A DNA stretch of 64,000 bases, taken from positions 182,272-246,271 of the forward strand of contig DASUEU010000038.1 of the NCBI GenBank assembly GCA_036274895.1. The letters run 5' to 3'. This DNA comes from CALMKX01 sp036274895. GTDB lineage: Bacteria > Acidobacteriota > Thermoanaerobaculia > Multivoradales > SZUA-115. This document shows positions 21,727 through 30,262 of this stretch, piece by piece. The translations under genes were made by a program, and so were the position numbers. The notes below the pieces were generated by a model. That model was not told the origin of the DNA and ran no database searches. It saw nothing but the letters and a program-made list of their open reading frames with translations. Each line of letters starts with the position of its first letter. The first letter of the stretch is position 1.

Positions 21727-22695
21727 TCACTCCTGGCCAGACCCTAGCGCAGTTGGCGCCGGATTCGCCACCGGCGCCGGACGCCTGCCTCCACGCGCCA
21801 CCAACCACAGTCCCGCGAGCACCACCAGGCCGCCGAGCAGCAGGCCCGACGAGGGCTTCTGGCCGAGCCAGATCCACTCGGAGAGGATGGCCAGGGGCGG
21901 GTTTAGGAAGGTGAAAGAGGAAGCGGTGGTGGCTGGCAGGACCTCGAGGGCGACCGACCACAGCCAGTAACCGAGCAGGGTGCAGGCGATCGAGAGAAAG
22001 GCCACCGCGGCGTAGCGCTCGAGGGGCCAGGCGAGCACCTTGGCCCACAGCCCGCGATGGAAGGCCGCCAGGGGCAGCACCGGCAGACCGGCGACGGCCA
22101 AGGTGGTCAAGGTCAGGTGGAAGGGCGAGAAGCGCCCCACCACCGGCTTTGACATCACCGTGTAGGTGGCCCAGGAGATGGGCGCCCCGAGCAGCACCAC
22201 GGCGTCCAGCCAGTAGGCCGGTTCGATCGCCCGGCCGGCACCGCGGGTGACCACCAGGTAGAGCCCGACGAAGGCGAGCAGCAGGCCGGAGGCCTTGCGC
22301 CAGGTGGGCCGCTCCTGGCCGAGCAGGGCGGTGAGGACGAAGGTCCACGCGGGGTTGCCCGCCACCACCAGCGAGGCTGTGCCCGGCGGCACCCGGTTCT
22401 GCCCGAAGCCGAAGGCGAGGTTGTAGGTCCACACCGAGAACAGCGAGAGCAGCACCAGCCGCCCCGGCTGCTCGGTCATCACCCGCCGCGCCGTGCCGCG
22501 GGCCCGCCGGTCGAGGCCGAGCCACAGCCAGGCCGCCACCGCCACCGGCAGGAAGCGGGCGATGACGAACTCCAGGGCATTCAACCGCTGCGCCGCCGGC
22601 ACGTCCTCCCCCACCAGCACCCGCGTGGCGACGAAGGAGCTCGACCAGATCAGGAAGGTCAGGACCAGGAGGAGATAGGCGCGGCCTTTCGTCAA
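21727..22695 (-). CDS. EamA/DMT family permease
   Basis: This 322-residue integral membrane protein has two EamA repeats giving about ten membrane helices. The first helix is AYLLLVLTFLIWSSSFVATR, with the characteristic SSSF near the N-terminus, and the second-half repeat carries PISWATYTVMSKPV. The family exports amino acids, nucleotides or drugs, and the substrate is not readable. It starts with TTG four bases after the stop of potD, so it is part of the same transcript as the polyamine transporter. It may handle related compounds or simply be a passenger. Confidence 0.87.
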   Translation of the reverse strand: MTKGRAYLLLVLTFLIWSSSFVATRVLVGEDVPAAQRLNALEFVIARFLPVAVAAWLWLGLDRRARGTARRVMTEQPGRLVLLSLFSVWTYNLAFGFGQNRVPPGTASLVVAGNPAWTFVLTALLGQERPTWRKASGLLLAFVGLYLVVTRGAGRAIEPAYWLDAVVLLGAPISWATYTVMSKPVVGRFSPFHLTLTTLAVAGLPVLPLAAFHRGLWAKVLAWPLERYAAVAFLSIACTLLGYWLWSVALEVLPATTASSFTFLNPPLAILSEWIWLGQKPSSGLLLGGLVVLAGLWLVARGGRRPAPVANPAPTALGSGQE

Positions 22696-22699
22696 AGGC

Positions 22700-23770
22700 T
22701 CATCTCGCCTTCACCGCTGTCCAGACCTCGTCGTAGAGCCTCGTGGCCTCGCCGACGTCCTCCAGGTACTCGAGCTTCGCCATCACCTCGGGCGGCGGGT
22801 AGACCGCCGGATCGTTGCGATCCGCCTCGGCGATGAAGGGCATCGCCGCCTCGTTGGGCGTGGGATAGCGGTTGAAGTTCGACAGCTGGGCACCGATCTC
22901 CGGCCGGAGCAGGAACTCGATGAAACGATGGGCGGCGTCCGGGTTGGGCGCTCGCTTGGGGATCACCATCGCATCGACCCACACGATCGAGCCTTCCGAA
23001 GGCACCGCGAAGCCCAGCCCCTCGTCCTCCTCCAGGCCGCGCAGGGCATCCCCGTTGTAGACGATGGCGAAGTCCGCCGAGCCGGCGAGCACCTTGTTCT
23101 TGCCGCCCACTCCACCCTCGAAGCCCACGAAGCGGGGCGTCTTCTTCGCCTTCAGCACGCGCTCCCCGGCCGCCTGGATCAGTGCCGGGTCGCGGCCGTT
23201 GACCGAGCCGCCGGCCGCCTTCTGCGCCACCCCGAGCATGTCCCGCATCGAGTCGATCAAGAGAAACGGCCCTTTCTGGGCCGCCGGGTCAAAGAGCAGG
23301 GACCACGACAGCGGCGCCTCCCCGAGCTTGTCCTTGCGATAGATCACCCCCACCGTGCCCCACTGGTAGGGCAGGCTGTAGCGGCTGCCGCGGTCATAGG
23401 GGGGGTCGACGAAGAGGTCGGCGACGTTGCCGGCATTGGGGATCCTGCCGCGATCGAGGGGCTGGAGCAGGCCCTGCTCGGCGAGCACCGGCACCGCGTG
23501 GTCGGAGACCACCAGCAGGTCGTACTGGCTGTCCGCCCCCTGCTTGATCTTCGCCTCCATGTCCTCGGTGGCCTCGTAGACGTCGATCTTGACCTCGATG
23601 CCGGTCTCTTTCGTGAACGCCTCGGGGATCGCCGGGTCGATGTACTCCGACCACATGTAGACCACCAGCTTCTGGGGCGGTGCGGCCTGCTCGCCGCCGC
23701 AAGCGGCCAGCAGAGCGACAGCCGGGGCCAAGGCGAAGAGGGCCAGGGTGAGGAAAGACCTACGCGGCAT
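22700..23770 (-). CDS. potD: Spermidine/putrescine ABC transporter substrate-binding lipoprotein
   Basis: This 356-residue protein starts with a lipoprotein signal (lipobox LLAAC, Cys near 24). It continues KLVVYMWSEYIDPAIPEAF and GIEVKIDVYEATEDMEAKI, both typical of PotD/PotF periplasmic binding proteins that capture polyamines. Later segments such as RYSLPYQWGTVGVIYRKDKL and RAPNPDAAHRFIEFLLRPEI also fit. The length is normal. It overlaps the end of potC by 11 bp and is the last of the four transporter genes. Confidence 0.92.
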   Translation of the reverse strand: MPRRSFLTLALFALAPAVALLAACGGEQAAPPQKLVVYMWSEYIDPAIPEAFTKETGIEVKIDVYEATEDMEAKIKQGADSQYDLLVVSDHAVPVLAEQGLLQPLDRGRIPNAGNVADLFVDPPYDRGSRYSLPYQWGTVGVIYRKDKLGEAPLSWSLLFDPAAQKGPFLLIDSMRDMLGVAQKAAGGSVNGRDPALIQAAGERVLKAKKTPRFVGFEGGVGGKNKVLAGSADFAIVYNGDALRGLEEDEGLGFAVPSEGSIVWVDAMVIPKRAPNPDAAHRFIEFLLRPEIGAQLSNFNRYPTPNEAAMPFIAEADRNDPAVYPPPEVMAKLEYLEDVGEATRLYDEVWTAVKAR

Positions 23771-24569
23771 GGGCTTGCTCCTTTGAAGGGCGAGAGAGAC
23801 GCTCGGCGGCGGCCACCGCGAGCACGGTGACGGCGACGATCAGGGTGGAGAGAGCATGGATCTGGGGCGAGACACCCCGGCGCACCGAGGCGTAGATGTA
23901 AATCGGCAAGGTCGTCGAGCTGGGCCCGGCGGTGAAGAAGCTGACCACGAAATCGTCGAGCGACAGGATGAAAGCCAGCAGAGCCCCCGCCGCCACCCCC
24001 GGCGCCAGCAGGGGCAGGGTCACCCGCCGGAACAGCCCCCAGCCGCTGGCGTAGAGGTCCCGTGCCGCCTCCTCGTAGAAGGGGCCGACAGCGACCAGGC
24101 GGCTGCGCACCACCAGGGCCACGAAGGCCAGCTCGAAGGTGACGTGGGCGAGGATCATCGCCAGCATCCCGGGCTCGAAGACGGCCGAGATCGTGCGCAG
24201 GGCCCCGAGGGCGGTGACCGCCGCCAGGGCGAAGAGGATGTCCGGCGTCACCACCGGCAGGTCGATCAGGGCCTCGATCGCACGGTTCGCCCGCCCTCGC
24301 GGCCAGGGGTAGCGCTCGAGGCCCAAGGCCAGGGCGGTACCCAGGACGGTGGCGATGACGGTCGACACCAGGGCCAGGACCAGGGTGTTGCGGGTCAGCT
24401 CGAAAAAGGTCGGATCGGCGAAGAGCTTGGCGTACCAGTCGAGGGTCAAGCCCCTCCAGACCAGGCCGTGACGGGAGGCGTTGAGCGAGAAGGCCGCCAC
24501 CGCCACCAGCGGCAGGTAGAGGAAGGCGATCACGCCGTAGGCGACGAAGGCCGTGCCTCGCCGCTTCAC
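23760..24569 (-). CDS. potC: Polyamine ABC transporter permease
   Basis: PotC is one of two inner-membrane permeases of the polyamine importer. The 269-residue protein has about six membrane helices. The EAA loop that contacts the ATPase is EEAARDLYASGWGLFRRVTLP; it is followed by FILSLDDFVVSFF, a signature of PotC. A GTG start within the potB stop (GTGA) is used. Its neighbours potA, potB and potD are all adjacent. Confidence 0.92.
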   Translation of the reverse strand: MKRRGTAFVAYGVIAFLYLPLVAVAAFSLNASRHGLVWRGLTLDWYAKLFADPTFFELTRNTLVLALVSTVIATVLGTALALGLERYPWPRGRANRAIEALIDLPVVTPDILFALAAVTALGALRTISAVFEPGMLAMILAHVTFELAFVALVVRSRLVAVGPFYEEAARDLYASGWGLFRRVTLPLLAPGVAAGALLAFILSLDDFVVSFFTAGPSSTTLPIYIYASVRRGVSPQIHALSTLIVAVTVLAVAAAERLSRPSKEQAHAA

Positions 24570-25438
24570 GCCAGGCTCCCCGCACTGCCCTTCTTGCGCA
24601 CGATCCACCAGGCGGCGAGGGTCAGCACCACCAGGGCGAGGCCGAGGGCGGCCCCGAAGGGCCAGTCCCGGCTGGCCCCGAACTGCTGCTGGATGACGTT
24701 GCCGATCAGCCAGTAGCGCGCCCCCCCCAGGAGGTCCGGCACCACGAACATGCCCAGGGTGGGGACGAAGGTGAGGAAGGCGGCGGTGGTCAGCCCGGGC
24801 AGGGTCAGGGGCACGATCACCCGCCGGAACACCCGCCAGCCGGGAGCGTAGAGGTCCCGCGCCGCCTCGAGCAAGGCCGGGTCCAGCCTCTCGACGTTGG
24901 TGTAGAGGGGCAGCACGGCGAAGGGCAGGGCCGCGGAGATCAGCCCGACGTAGGTGGCGAAAGCACCCGGGAAGAGGCCCCCCTGGGGATCGATCAAGCC
25001 CAGCCAGCGGGCGAGTCGCGCCGGGGGCAGGGCAGGAGCCAGGATCAGCATCCAGCCGTAGGTGCGGATCACCAGGTTGGTGGCGAAGGGGATCAGCACC
25101 AGGGCGAGCCAGAAGGAGCGGCGCCGGGGCGGCCGCGAGGCGACGAAGAAGGCCACCGGATAGGCCAGGGCGAGGGCCACCACCGTGGTCACTCCGGCCA
25201 CCACCACGCTGCGCACCAGGATGCGCAGGTAGTCCGCCGTCCAGCCGAAGGAGCTGAAGCCGAGCAGGCGCTGGAAGTTCCCGAGCGAGAGCTGCCAGAC
25301 GATCTCGCCGTGGGCGCCGCGGGAGAGAAAGGCGAGGCCGCAGAGCAGCAGCCCGGGGATGGCCAGGAAGAGGGCCAGCCAGAGCGTCCCCGGCAAGGTG
25401 AGGGCCAGGCGGAGGGGCCGCCTCGCCCCTTCAGTCAA
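24566..25438 (-). CDS. potB: Polyamine ABC transporter permease
   Basis: This 290-residue permease has six or so membrane helices and the EAA motif region LEAARDLYAPGWRVFRRVIVP. The typical PotB segment VPTLGMFVVPDLLGG lies near the C-terminus, then QQQFGASRDWPFGAAL. The start is read as TTG at 25436-25438, overlapping the end of potA by 8 bp. It pairs with PotC to form the membrane channel. Confidence 0.91.
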   Translation of the reverse strand: MTEGARRPLRLALTLPGTLWLALFLAIPGLLLCGLAFLSRGAHGEIVWQLSLGNFQRLLGFSSFGWTADYLRILVRSVVVAGVTTVVALALAYPVAFFVASRPPRRRSFWLALVLIPFATNLVIRTYGWMLILAPALPPARLARWLGLIDPQGGLFPGAFATYVGLISAALPFAVLPLYTNVERLDPALLEAARDLYAPGWRVFRRVIVPLTLPGLTTAAFLTFVPTLGMFVVPDLLGGARYWLIGNVIQQQFGASRDWPFGAALGLALVVLTLAAWWIVRKKGSAGSLA

Positions 25439-26486
25439 CGAGCACCTCGAGGTCGTCCACCGGCAGCTCGATCCAGACCTGCTGGCCCGGCTCTAGGGCC
25501 TCGATGGGCGGCGTGCGCACCCTGAGCGGCATGGGGGCCAGCCACAGGTCCAGGCAGTCGCCACGGAAGACGGCATCCGTGACCCGGGCCGAGAAGCCGT
25601 TCTCCGAGGAGGCCGGCCGCTCCGGGTTGACCCGGATGCGCTCCGGGCGGATCGCCACCAGGCCCTCGCGCCAGGGCGGGCGCTCGCGCACGGCGAGGGT
25701 TCCCCAGGCCGCCTGGACGTGGCCGTTGCTGCCGTTGGCCGTGACCGGGATCAGATTGGCGGCGCCCAGGAACTCGGCCACGAAGCGGGTGCGCGGGCGC
25801 TCGTAGACCTCGCGGGGCGAGCCGAGCTGCTCGATGCGTCCCCCGCGCATGACCAGGATGCGGTCCGACACCACCATGGCCTCGTCCTGGTCGTGGGTGA
25901 CCAGGATGAAGGTGCGCGACAGGGTGCGTTGCAGCCGCCGCAGCTCGAGCTGGAGCTGGGCGCGCAGCTTGGCGTCGAGGGCGGACATGGGCTCGTCGAG
26001 CAGCAGCACCTCGGGCTCGTTGACCAGGGCACGGGCCAGGGCCACGCGCTGCTTCTGGCCCCCCGAAAGCTCGTTCGGCCAGCGCTGGGCAAGCTCGGCG
26101 AGCTCGAGGAGGGCGAGGGCGCTCGCCACCCGGCGCTCGATCTCGGGGCGGGGAAAGCGCCGCGACTCGAGGCCGAAGGCGACGTTGCCGGCCACCGAGA
26201 GGTGGGGGAAGAGGGCATAGCTCTGGAACACCGTGTTGACCGGCCGCTGGTGGGCCGGCACACGGGTGATGTCACGACCGTCGAGGCGCAGGGTGCCCCG
26301 GTCCGGCAGCTCGAGCCCGGCGATCAGGCGCAGCAGGGTGGTCTTGCCGCAGCCCGAGGGGCCGAGCACGGTCAGCAGCTCGCCGGCCTCGACGACCAGC
26401 GACAGATCGGCGAGGACGGGCGTCGAGCCGAAGGTCTTCGACAGGCCTTCGAGATCGAGGCGCCCAACCGGTGCGGGGGGGTTCAC
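25431..26486 (-). CDS. potA: Polyamine ABC transporter ATP-binding protein
   Basis: PotA powers polyamine import. The 351-residue protein has Walker A GPSGCGKTT, the signature LSGGQKQRVALARAL, Walker B VLLLDEPMSALD, and a C-terminal TOBE domain (LVAIRPERIRVNPE). A GTG at 26484-26486 is taken as start because it gives the family's N-terminus; the frame is open a little further upstream. No Shine-Dalgarno precedes it, but TACACT lies 9 nt upstream, so the transcript may be leaderless. The order potA-potB-potC-potD is the classic one. Confidence 0.92.
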   Translation of the reverse strand: MNPPAPVGRLDLEGLSKTFGSTPVLADLSLVVEAGELLTVLGPSGCGKTTLLRLIAGLELPDRGTLRLDGRDITRVPAHQRPVNTVFQSYALFPHLSVAGNVAFGLESRRFPRPEIERRVASALALLELAELAQRWPNELSGGQKQRVALARALVNEPEVLLLDEPMSALDAKLRAQLQLELRRLQRTLSRTFILVTHDQDEAMVVSDRILVMRGGRIEQLGSPREVYERPRTRFVAEFLGAANLIPVTANGSNGHVQAAWGTLAVRERPPWREGLVAIRPERIRVNPERPASSENGFSARVTDAVFRGDCLDLWLAPMPLRVRTPPIEALEPGQQVWIELPVDDLEVLVD

Positions 26487-26520
26487 GAGCGGGAAAGTGT
26501 AGCAACAAAGCCCGGGAGGA

Positions 26521-27309
26521 TCAGGGCCCAACCTCAGTGGGCTCGAGCGGCAGAATCGCCACGCCTCGCTCGGTCCAGAAGGCAGCCAGATCAGCGGCGG
26601 GCGGTTCCTCCCCCGCCAGCAACCAGACCCGCAACCGCCCGGCCGGGGAGAGCCGCCAGCGGCGGGGGGAGAGGTCGAAGGCGGTGGCCCGGTGCCACTC
26701 GGCGAGCTCGGCGGCGGTGCCGGCGAGCACCGTCGCCCGCGCCCAGCGGGCGGTGGCGAGCCCGGCCGCCGCCCGCGGCTCGAGCAGCACCGCGGCGCCG
26801 GTCACCGTCGCCCAGTCGAGCAGCCGGGCCGCCACGGGATCGGCGAGGGACCCCGCCACCACCGTCACGTCCCGCTCCGCCCCGGCCCCCAGCCGCTCTG
26901 CCAGGTCGAAGGCTGCCTCCTCCCCAACCTCCAACCAGGTGTCAGCCTCTTTTCCAGCGCGCAAGGTGCCAGCCTCTTTGCGCGCCCGCCCCAGGCTGCC
27001 CCGCCACTCGGTCAGGTTGGCCGCGGGCGGCGAGGGCAGCTGCCATGCCTCACCGCCCTCGGCCGCCCCGTAGTGACCCGCGGCCCGGATCGCCAGCTGC
27101 GTCACCACGGCGGCCACGGACGGCTCCGTGGGCCGGGGGAGTCGGCTGCCAGCCGGCTGCCCCACCAGCCCCTCAGCCGCCAGCTCCACCCACCGCGCCA
27201 CCGACGCGAACGACCACCACTGCCAATCCAACCCCTTCGGCTCGAAGAGCCAGGGCTCGGAGGGGCGTACGGCGACCCGGGCGAGGAAGGCGGCTAGGAC
27301 GGTGGACAC
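26521..27309 (-). CDS. Hypothetical protein upstream of the polyamine transporter
   Basis: This 262-residue protein starts from a GTG at 27307-27309. TACGCT lies 8 nt upstream and there is no Shine-Dalgarno. The N-terminal part is hydrophobic and Trp-rich (STVLAAFLARVAVRPSEPWL, DWQWWSFASVARWVELAAEG), possibly a membrane anchor. The middle and C-terminal parts (RDVTVVAGSLADPVAARLLD, LATARWARATVLAGTAAELA) have an alpha/beta rhythm. I do not recognise the family; a DUF4350-like arrangement is possible but not shown. A 23-bp dispersed repeat and a partial second copy lie inside it and encode the near-repeat KEAGT...KEADT. It lies 34 bp upstream of potA. Confidence 0.6.
   Translation of the reverse strand: MSTVLAAFLARVAVRPSEPWLFEPKGLDWQWWSFASVARWVELAAEGLVGQPAGSRLPRPTEPSVAAVVTQLAIRAAGHYGAAEGGEAWQLPSPPAANLTEWRGSLGRARKEAGTLRAGKEADTWLEVGEEAAFDLAERLGAGAERDVTVVAGSLADPVAARLLDWATVTGAAVLLEPRAAAGLATARWARATVLAGTAAELAEWHRATAFDLSPRRWRLSPAGRLRVWLLAGEEPPAADLAAFWTERGVAILPLEPTEVGP
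26938..26982. repeat. 23-bp dispersed repeat plus partial copy inside a gene
   Basis: Bases 26960-26982 are the exact reverse complement of 8653-8675. A degenerate partial copy (GGTGTCAGCCTCTTTT) precedes it at about 26939. Both are read in frame in the hypothetical gene and give two KEA(G/D)T segments. Confidence 0.65.
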
Positions 27310-27465
27310 GAGGCGGGAGCGTAGCAGGGCGACAGCCCCTCGAGCCTGGTTTCGGCTTCGAAGCGCCGAGCTTGCCGTCCAGACCCTGCTCTGAGGGCGC
27401 TGCCTCGAGTGACCAGATGTGGTCCCCTTCGTGGCCGGCAGTTTGGTGGAGCAACCACTACCCAC

Positions 27466-27493
27466 TTGATTCTCTTGTCTTGGTGTGTATAAT
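27466..27493 (+). promoter_or_regulatory. Consensus-like sigma-70 promoter
   Basis: TTGATT (27466-27471) and a perfect TATAAT (27488-27493) are 16 bases apart, inside an AT-rich stretch that contrasts with the surrounding DNA. It lies 47 bases before the ATG of the secreted protein gene at 27541. Confidence 0.8.
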
Positions 27494-27540
27494 TTCCAGA
27501 AGCTCAATCTAAAAAGCGAACAATCTATGAGGAGAGAGGG

Positions 27541-28449
27541 ATGAAGCCCACAGTGCATTGGTGGCTGCCGCCCTGCTTGATCGTGGCGAATCTGTTGCTC
27601 GCCGCGGGCTCTGCACAGGCGCAGCGGGCTTGCCAAGACAACTTCACTGAAACTGGTGATTGGTCGAGCGGGAAGTCATTCAAGACTTTCGTCGAAACCA
27701 AGGACACGACCTCTGAGAAGGCGTTCTTAGCCGTCGCGCGCACCATAGCTTCCGAAGGATTCCTCGGACTTACCAGCAACAAGGAGATCGGGATCGTCTC
27801 CGCCTACCAAGAGGACAATGGAAAGAAATCGCCCATTACCGCTGTGGTGTCAGAGGAAGGAGCTGGAGTAGTCAGAGTCGAAGCCACGATCACTCTTGCT
27901 CGGGGCCTTCGGAGCCCATCCGCTGCGATGCGCGATTACCTATGCAAGATCGTAGAGCCAGCGCTTTCGGCTACCGAGAAGGCGGCTTCGGGCCCGCAGT
28001 CCTCTGGCATAGCCATCCGCACCGCAACTGCGGAGGTTTCGTTGCCCGTTGTGGTGGGCGAGTTCCGCAAAGCAGGAGGCGGACCTATCATGGTCCTGTA
28101 CTTCGACTTCCCAGGCGCGAAGGCTGAGACCCGGAGCGGTAGCCGGAGGCCGATTCTGCTCGTCCGCTCACAGGAAGACCCGGCTCGTTCCTACCTCTTG
28201 GTGAAGTGCGACTCAGACGAAGATGACGGCAGGCGGTCCGTGAAAGCCGGATCGGCAGGGACCCTGTTGAAGATGGGGTTCACTGGAAAGGGCGACCTGG
28301 CACCCGATGAGGATTGGACTCTGCCGTTCACGAGCGCCCCGGAGAGCCAGGGACTCTGGCGAGTAGTGCCGGATGCCAACTTGGAACCGGGGGAGTATGG
28401 ACTCTGGGACATCAAGGGAGTTGGTGCCGCGCTGTTCGGTGTCGACTGA
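27541..28449 (+). CDS. Secreted protein of unknown function, atypical composition
   Basis: This 302-residue protein has a signal peptide (LIVANLLLAAGSAQAQR). A helical region follows (SSGKSFKTFVETKDTTSEKA), then FLAVARTIASEGFLGL and alternating strands (NKEIGIVSAYQEDNG, GAGVVRVEATITLARGL). A second domain from about residue 170 (SLPVVVGEFRKAGGGPIMVL) ends in EPGEYGLWDIKGVGAALFGV, reminiscent of small beta-sandwich modules in secreted proteins. No family was recognised. GAGGAGAG precedes the ATG and a strong promoter lies upstream. Codon use is visibly less GC-biased than in the neighbours (many third-position A/T), which suggests recent acquisition. Confidence 0.75.
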   Translation: MKPTVHWWLPPCLIVANLLLAAGSAQAQRACQDNFTETGDWSSGKSFKTFVETKDTTSEKAFLAVARTIASEGFLGLTSNKEIGIVSAYQEDNGKKSPITAVVSEEGAGVVRVEATITLARGLRSPSAAMRDYLCKIVEPALSATEKAASGPQSSGIAIRTATAEVSLPVVVGEFRKAGGGPIMVLYFDFPGAKAETRSGSRRPILLVRSQEDPARSYLLVKCDSDEDDGRRSVKAGSAGTLLKMGFTGKGDLAPDEDWTLPFTSAPESQGLWRVVPDANLEPGEYGLWDIKGVGAALFGVD

Positions 28450-28549
28450 TGCTCCCGCGCGCCGGATCAGGTATCCCTTGCTTGCGGTCTGGGCCCTATC
28501 GCGCAGCTCTCCTGGCGGCCTCCATCGAAGCAAGGCAACACGGCGCCAC

Positions 28550-29515
28550 ATGAGCCTCTCTCCCCAAGCCCAAGCCGTGCTGTTGCTGACGGCGCATCTC
28601 TCGCAGGCCGAGAAGGGGCGAGCCCGACCCCTGTCGGCCGCGGAGTGGAGCCGTCTGGCGCGCTGGCTCAGGGACCGCGACGGGAGCCCCGAGGATCTGC
28701 TGTGCGGCGATCCCGACGAGGTTCTCCAGGGCTGGGAGGATCCACGGATCCCTGGCGAGCGCCTCAAGCAGCTGCTCGGCCGCTCCCTGGCGCTGGCCCT
28801 GACCCTGGAGCGCTGGCAGCGGGCGGGCATCTGGGTGCTCATCCGCTCCGACGCCGACTATCCAGGCCGACTCAAGAAGCGGCTCCGGACCGAGGCCCCT
28901 CCCCTGTTCTTCGGCTGTGGCAACCGGCAGCTTCTGCAACGAGGGGGAATCGCCGTCGTCGGCTCACGCCGTACCAGTGAGGAGAATCTCGCCCACGCCG
29001 CCCGCTTGGGCGCCGAGGCGGCCCGTCAGGGCTTCACCTTGATCTCCGGCGGCGCCAAAGGAGTCGACGAGGCAGCCATGCAGGGCGCCCTGACCAGCGA
29101 GGGCACGGCGGTGGGGGTTCTGGCGGACAGCTTGCTCCGCCACGCGACCGCCGCTCGCTACCGGGAACGCTTGGCCCGCGGAGATCTGGCGCTCCTGTCG
29201 ATGGCCAACCCCGAAGCCGGCTTCGACGTCGGCAACGCGATGGCTCGCAACAAGATCATCTACTGCCTTTCCGACGCCACCGTTGTGGTGACGTCCTCCC
29301 GACAGAGCGGGGGCACCTGGCATGGCGCGGTCGAAAACCTCCGGCACGGCTGGGTCCCGACCTGGGTCCTGCCGGATTCCGATCCGGGTTCCGGGAATTC
29401 TGCGCTGGTTGAACGCGGGGCCCGGCGCTTGCCAGGCGGGAGCGCTCCCTTGAGTGTGCTACTTCAGTGGCAGAGGCCGACTCCTCGACAGGCATCGATG
29501 TTCCCCAACACCTGA
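28550..29515 (+). CDS. Divergent DprA/Smf-family DNA-processing protein
   Basis: This 321-residue protein has the DprA Rossmann-like core. GGIAVVGSRRTSEENLAHAA is followed by GFTLISGGAKGVDEAAMQGA (the SGGAxGID signature), RNKIIYCLSDATVVV (the RNRIIxxLS motif), and SGGTWHGAVENLR in place of SGSLxTA. DprA loads RecA on incoming single-stranded DNA in transformation. This member lacks the usual SExP segment and keeps only a weak YPxxL match (ADYPGRL), so it is a divergent clade of the kind often found outside competence loci. The ATG at 28550 has no clear Shine-Dalgarno; an upstream start is possible but lacks support. Neighbours give no function. Confidence 0.78.
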   Translation: MSLSPQAQAVLLLTAHLSQAEKGRARPLSAAEWSRLARWLRDRDGSPEDLLCGDPDEVLQGWEDPRIPGERLKQLLGRSLALALTLERWQRAGIWVLIRSDADYPGRLKKRLRTEAPPLFFGCGNRQLLQRGGIAVVGSRRTSEENLAHAARLGAEAARQGFTLISGGAKGVDEAAMQGALTSEGTAVGVLADSLLRHATAARYRERLARGDLALLSMANPEAGFDVGNAMARNKIIYCLSDATVVVTSSRQSGGTWHGAVENLRHGWVPTWVLPDSDPGSGNSALVERGARRLPGGSAPLSVLLQWQRPTPRQASMFPNT

Positions 29516-29529
29516 AGCGTGCGCCTCGA

Positions 29530-30199
29530 TCACATCCCGCCGGCCTTCGGGATCGAGAACGCGGCGAGCAGGCGCAGGGCCTCTTCGCGGCTGAAGCCTC
29601 GGGCGAGGAGAGCGTCGAAAGTAGTTCTTGGTGAAGGTGGCCAGGCGCTCGGCGGATTCGGGCTCTGCGAGCTTGGCCAGCGTGCCCTCGAGGAAGCTCG
29701 CCATCATGTTGCCCATCATCGGCCCCATCTGCTCCAGGGACTCGGCGGCAGCCGCGGGGGCGCCCGGCGCCAGCTCCTCCACATCGCCTCCCTTGGCGCC
29801 GCTCCAGCTGATCTTGCTGCCGTCGCCGCCGTCGGTGGTCCACCAGCCGCCGAAGCGGCTCATGTCCTCGGCGAAGGTGACCTCGAAGGCGCCGACCCCG
29901 AAGCGGTCCTGCCACTGGCAGCGCACCTCGCGCCCTGCGCGGGCCTGGCAGTCGGCGAGCCGGCCCTGCTCCCAGACTCCCTACTGCGCGAACTCGTAGA
30001 GACCTGCCGGCGCTCCTCCCGGTTCGAGCCAGAAGATGGTCGTCACGGCCGCGGCGCCGTCCTGCAGCGAACCATGGTAGATGCCGGCGACCTCCACGAC
30101 CCAAGGGCCCGCGCCCCCTGGCGCTCCTTGGCCCCGAGCCGGGGGGGAACTGATGAGCGTGCAAGCGATCAACGCTGAGAAGAGGATCTTTCGCCTCAT
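29530..30199 (-). pseudogene. Decayed gene for a secreted protein: nonsense codon and frameshift
   Basis: Translation begins with a good signal peptide (MRRKILFSALIACTLISSPP) and continues to ...GLYEFAQ. There a TAG (29981-29983) interrupts the frame, after which coding-like sequence resumes in the same frame (GVWEQGRLADCQARAGREV, SRFGGWWTTDGGDGSKISWS). Near 29618-29620 one extra base shifts the frame. Shifting back gives a clean end, ALLARGFSREEALRLLAAFS, then IPKAGGM and a stop at 29530. The ancestral product, about 220 residues, was an exported protein with a C-terminal helical part. I do not recognise its family. Sequencing error could explain one lesion, but two independent ones favour decay. 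Confidence 0.75.
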
Positions 30200-30262
30200 G
30201 GTGGGGCTCCTTCTCGGTGGGAATCTGGGGCCTGGTGTAGTGCCCTGTTAGGCTTACGAACC

